Assembly: GCA_030641105.1 (NCBI GenBank)
Contig: DAOWHZ010000094.1
Location: forward strand, 1 to 6,410
Reading direction: 5' to 3'
Origin: a bacterium
Lineage (GTDB): Bacteria > Patescibacteria > ABY1 > BM507 > VMTK01
DNA: 6,410 bases
The notes beneath the pieces are model-generated. The model saw only the letters and a list, made by a program, of their open reading frames with translations. It had not been told where the DNA came from and ran no database searches. This document shows, piece by piece, positions 5,452-6,410 of this stretch; the stretch's first letter is position 1, and the number at the start of each line of letters is the position of its first letter. The position numbers and the translations under genes were made by a program.

Positions 5452-5633
5452 ACTCGAAGATATTGATTGGCCCAAAGAAATTTGGTGGCCATTGTGATGA
5501 CACTAAGCAGGAAGGCGCCAAGGCCAACGCGACCGCCGATCAATTTTCGAGTTTTGTAAAATTGCGTTGGTACCAAAGAGTGTCCCATCCACCCCCCCCC
5601 CCCCGTAGTTTAGTTAATGCGGGGGGCTTTTTA
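5452..5633 (+). ncRNA. Candidate structured noncoding RNA of about 180 nt, no recognised family
   Basis: It is bounded by a promoter and an intrinsic terminator, and its middle (5500-5540) is GC-rich against an AT-rich surround. Fold A: CTCGAA (5453-5458) and ATTGATTGG (5462-5470) pair with TTCGAG (5546-5551) and CCGATCAAT (5536-5544), 15 bp; a CCAAA-GAAA-TTTGG hairpin (5472-5485) lies within it. Fold B: GATG-ACACT (5496-5504) pairs with AGTGT-CC-CATC (5579-5589), enclosing CCAACGC (5524-5530) with GCGTTGG (5564-5570), enclosing CAATTTT (5541-5547) with AAAATTG (5558-5564). Parts of A and B compete for the same bases; others could coexist as pseudoknots. It could be a trans-acting small RNA, or a leader with a switch ending at the terminator before the GT2 gene. 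The sequence does not match what I know of 6S RNA, SRP RNA, tmRNA or common riboswitches. Confidence 0.55.
5599..5632 (+). terminator. Intrinsic terminator starting in a poly-C run
   Basis: CCCCCCGTA (5599-5607) pairs with TGCGGGGGG (5618-5626) including one T-G pair, loop of 10, then CTTTTT. The 5' side is the end of a run of 13 C (5592-5604). CCCCCGTAGTTTAG resembles CCCCCGTAGCTTTAGC in the rnpB element at 955-979. Confidence 0.8.
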
Positions 5634-5651
5634 TTTCAAATTTAAAACTCA

Positions 5652-5681
5652 TATTATGTTTTCAAATATTATGTTTTCAAA
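5652..5681 (+). repeat. Exact 15-nt tandem duplication
   Basis: TATTATGTTTTCAAA occurs twice back to back (5652-5666 and 5667-5681) in AT-rich non-coding sequence about 135 nt before the GT2 start. This looks like a recent slippage or duplication. Confidence 0.85.
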
Positions 5682-5816
5682 GAGTGATCATGTAATATGT
5701 CATACAACAAGTTATATGCGAATTTATTGTTTTTTTGTTAAAAATTAGTTAAAATAAAATTACCTGTAACTATTTATATTATAACAAATAAACATCATAT
5801 TTTGCAATAAAATTTT

Positions 5817-6410
5817 ATGCCCATCAACTATCTCAAAATCGGCAAAGCCGCTGATCTATCTGGCAGAGACAGAAAATTATATAGAGCGCTGGAAATATTT
5901 CCAGGTTTTTTGTCATGGGCAACACTTTTGATTTTGTTGATTTTGTCTTATTTTAAGCCGGTTTGGGTAGCTTATTTTATTATTGCTTTTGATGTTTATT
6001 GGCTATTGCGGGTAGTTTATCTGGGTATTCACTTAATTGTTGCGTATAGAGAAATGAAAAGGAATATGAAGATTGATTGGCAAAAAAAATGCGAAGACCT
6101 CACCCCCCGCCGATGCCAAGGCTTTGGCGGGCAAGCCAACCCCCCTCCTTCGCAAGGAGAGGGGAGTATTGGCTGGCAAAATATAATTCATTTAATAATT
6201 TTGCCGACTTATAATGAAGGCGTGGAAATAATACAAACCTGTTTTCAGGCCTTGGTTAATGATGGCTATCCAACTGATAAAATGATTGTGGTTTTAGCAA
6301 CTGAAGCAAGGGCTGGGGTTGAAGCGCAAAAACGAGCTAAGCAAATTGAGCAGGAATTTGGCCGCAGGTTTAGAAATTTTTTAATTACAGTTCATCCTGA
6401 TAATATTGCC
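5817..6410 (+). CDS. Membrane-anchored GT2 glycosyltransferase (3' partial)
   Basis: Frame open from ATG 5817 to the window end, 198 codons, no stop. The product would add sugars from nucleotide donors at the cytoplasmic face of the membrane. Residues about 30-47 and 49-77 are hydrophobic, forming a two-helix N-terminal anchor followed by a basic stretch (YREMKRNMK). The GT2 domain starts at 123 with HLIILPTYNEG (125-135), the nucleotide-binding first strand, followed by YPTDKMIVVLATE (151-163), the second strand; the catalytic Asp motifs lie beyond the window. Oddity: residues 96-116, between anchor and catalytic domain, are encoded by two palindromes and read TPRRCQGFGGQANPPPSQGE plus G, out of character for the rest of the protein and encoded by GC-rich DNA in an AT-rich gene. 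No Shine-Dalgarno precedes the ATG. The neighbouring glycan genes suggest a shared surface-glycan role, but a terminator and an RNA separate it from them, so it has its own transcription. Confidence 0.88.
   Translation, partial: MPINYLKIGKAADLSGRDRKLYRALEIFPGFLSWATLLILLILSYFKPVWVAYFIIAFDVYWLLRVVYLGIHLIVAYREMKRNMKIDWQKKCEDLTPRRCQGFGGQANPPPSQGEGSIGWQNIIHLIILPTYNEGVEIIQTCFQALVNDGYPTDKMIVVLATEARAGVEAQKRAKQIEQEFGRRFRNFLITVHPDNIA
6103..6164. repeat. Two adjacent palindromes inserted in frame in the GT2 gene
   Basis: The first has CCCGCC (6106-6111) facing GGCGGG (6126-6131), with GCCAA/TTGGC inside. The second has CCCC-CTCCTT (6141-6150) pairing with AAGGAG-A-GGGG (6154-6164), loop CGC. The first shares its arms with the 17-nt palindromes of rnpB; the second shares CCCTCCTT with the rnpB element at 893. 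GC content is far above the surrounding gene. No frameshift or stop results. Confidence 0.92.

Larger units (their letters stand above)
5177..5816. other. 640-nt region without a convincing protein gene
   Basis: In order it holds: an unassigned AT-rich stretch with CAAATAAAAA (5234-5243) facing TTTTTATTTG (5268-5277); the cluster terminator; a GC-rich hairpin at 5369-5399; a promoter; a candidate structured RNA with its terminator; an exact 15-nt tandem duplication; and an AT-rich leader of the GT2 gene. Short open frames here show no family signature and no ribosome binding site. Confidence 0.7.

Noticed and set aside
5452..5633. 6S RNA, SRP RNA or tmRNA
   Set aside because: There is no SRP S-domain motif in proper order despite GGAAGG and GCCAAGGC fragments, no tmRNA ends or tag reading frame, and the 5' end pairs with the middle, not the 3' end as in 6S RNA.
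5463..5645. Open frame of 60 codons across the RNA candidate
   Set aside because: It has a TTG start, reads through the poly-C run as poly-Pro and through the terminator stem, and has no recognisable domain or ribosome binding site. RNA structure explains the region better.
5655..5747. Thirty-codon ORF starting in the tandem duplication
   Set aside because: AT-rich, repeat-derived start, no ribosome binding site and no similarity to anything known to me.
5735..5785. Promoter for the GT2 gene
   Set aside because: TTGTTA, TAAAAT and TATAAC occur, but no pair has suitable spacing; the DNA is too AT-rich for weak matches to mean much.
1..6410. Alternative genetic code with TGA as Trp or Gly, as in some CPR
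   Set aside because: The second GT4 ends normally at TGA (5174-5176), and no conserved domain is interrupted by TGA.

Overview
The window is AT-rich bacterial DNA in the standard code (TAA, TAG and TGA all end genes; Trp is TGG). Its character suggests a Patescibacteria/CPR genome, perhaps near Parcubacteria or Falkowbacteria: small RNase H, tRNA without encoded CCA, no Shine-Dalgarno at any visible start, a membrane-anchored GT2 with the motif LIILPTYNEG, and many palindromic repeats inside genes. The lineage is inferred from style; no marker gene was compared.

Layout, all genes on the + strand. 1-402: 3' part of a ribonuclease HI gene, missing only its first codon or so. 413-484: tRNA-Val (CAC). 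494-525: promoter. 545-1095: RNase P RNA (rnpB), whose peripheral helices are enlarged by repeat palindromes. 1101-1204: long imperfect hairpin. 1213-2628: polyprenyl-phosphate glycosylphosphotransferase. 2639-2860: very long hairpin filling the intergenic gap. 2878-3981: GT4 glycosyltransferase of the WbaZ-like kind. 3971-4000: heptad repeat tract. 4001-5176: second GT4 glycosyltransferase, with a perfect 15-bp inverted repeat inside its reading frame. 5312-5347: intrinsic terminator closing this cluster. 5417-5633: promoter, structured RNA candidate of about 180 nt, and a terminator that starts in a run of 13 C. 5817-6410: 5' part of a membrane GT2 glycosyltransferase carrying an in-frame double palindrome, cut by the window end.

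The four glycan genes fit one job. The glycosylphosphotransferase loads the first sugar phosphate on undecaprenyl phosphate at the inner face of the membrane, the two GT4 enzymes extend the chain, and the GT2 enzyme probably adds sugars or works on a related surface glycan. No flippase or polymerase is in view.

The most unusual content is the repeat biology. Short-word palindromes of several different sequence families form long hairpins between genes, sit directly next to start codons, enlarge rnpB at about five places including the junction next to P4, and are translated in frame in two glycosyltransferases. The RNA candidate at 5452-5633 matches no family I recognise and can form two mutually exclusive folds.
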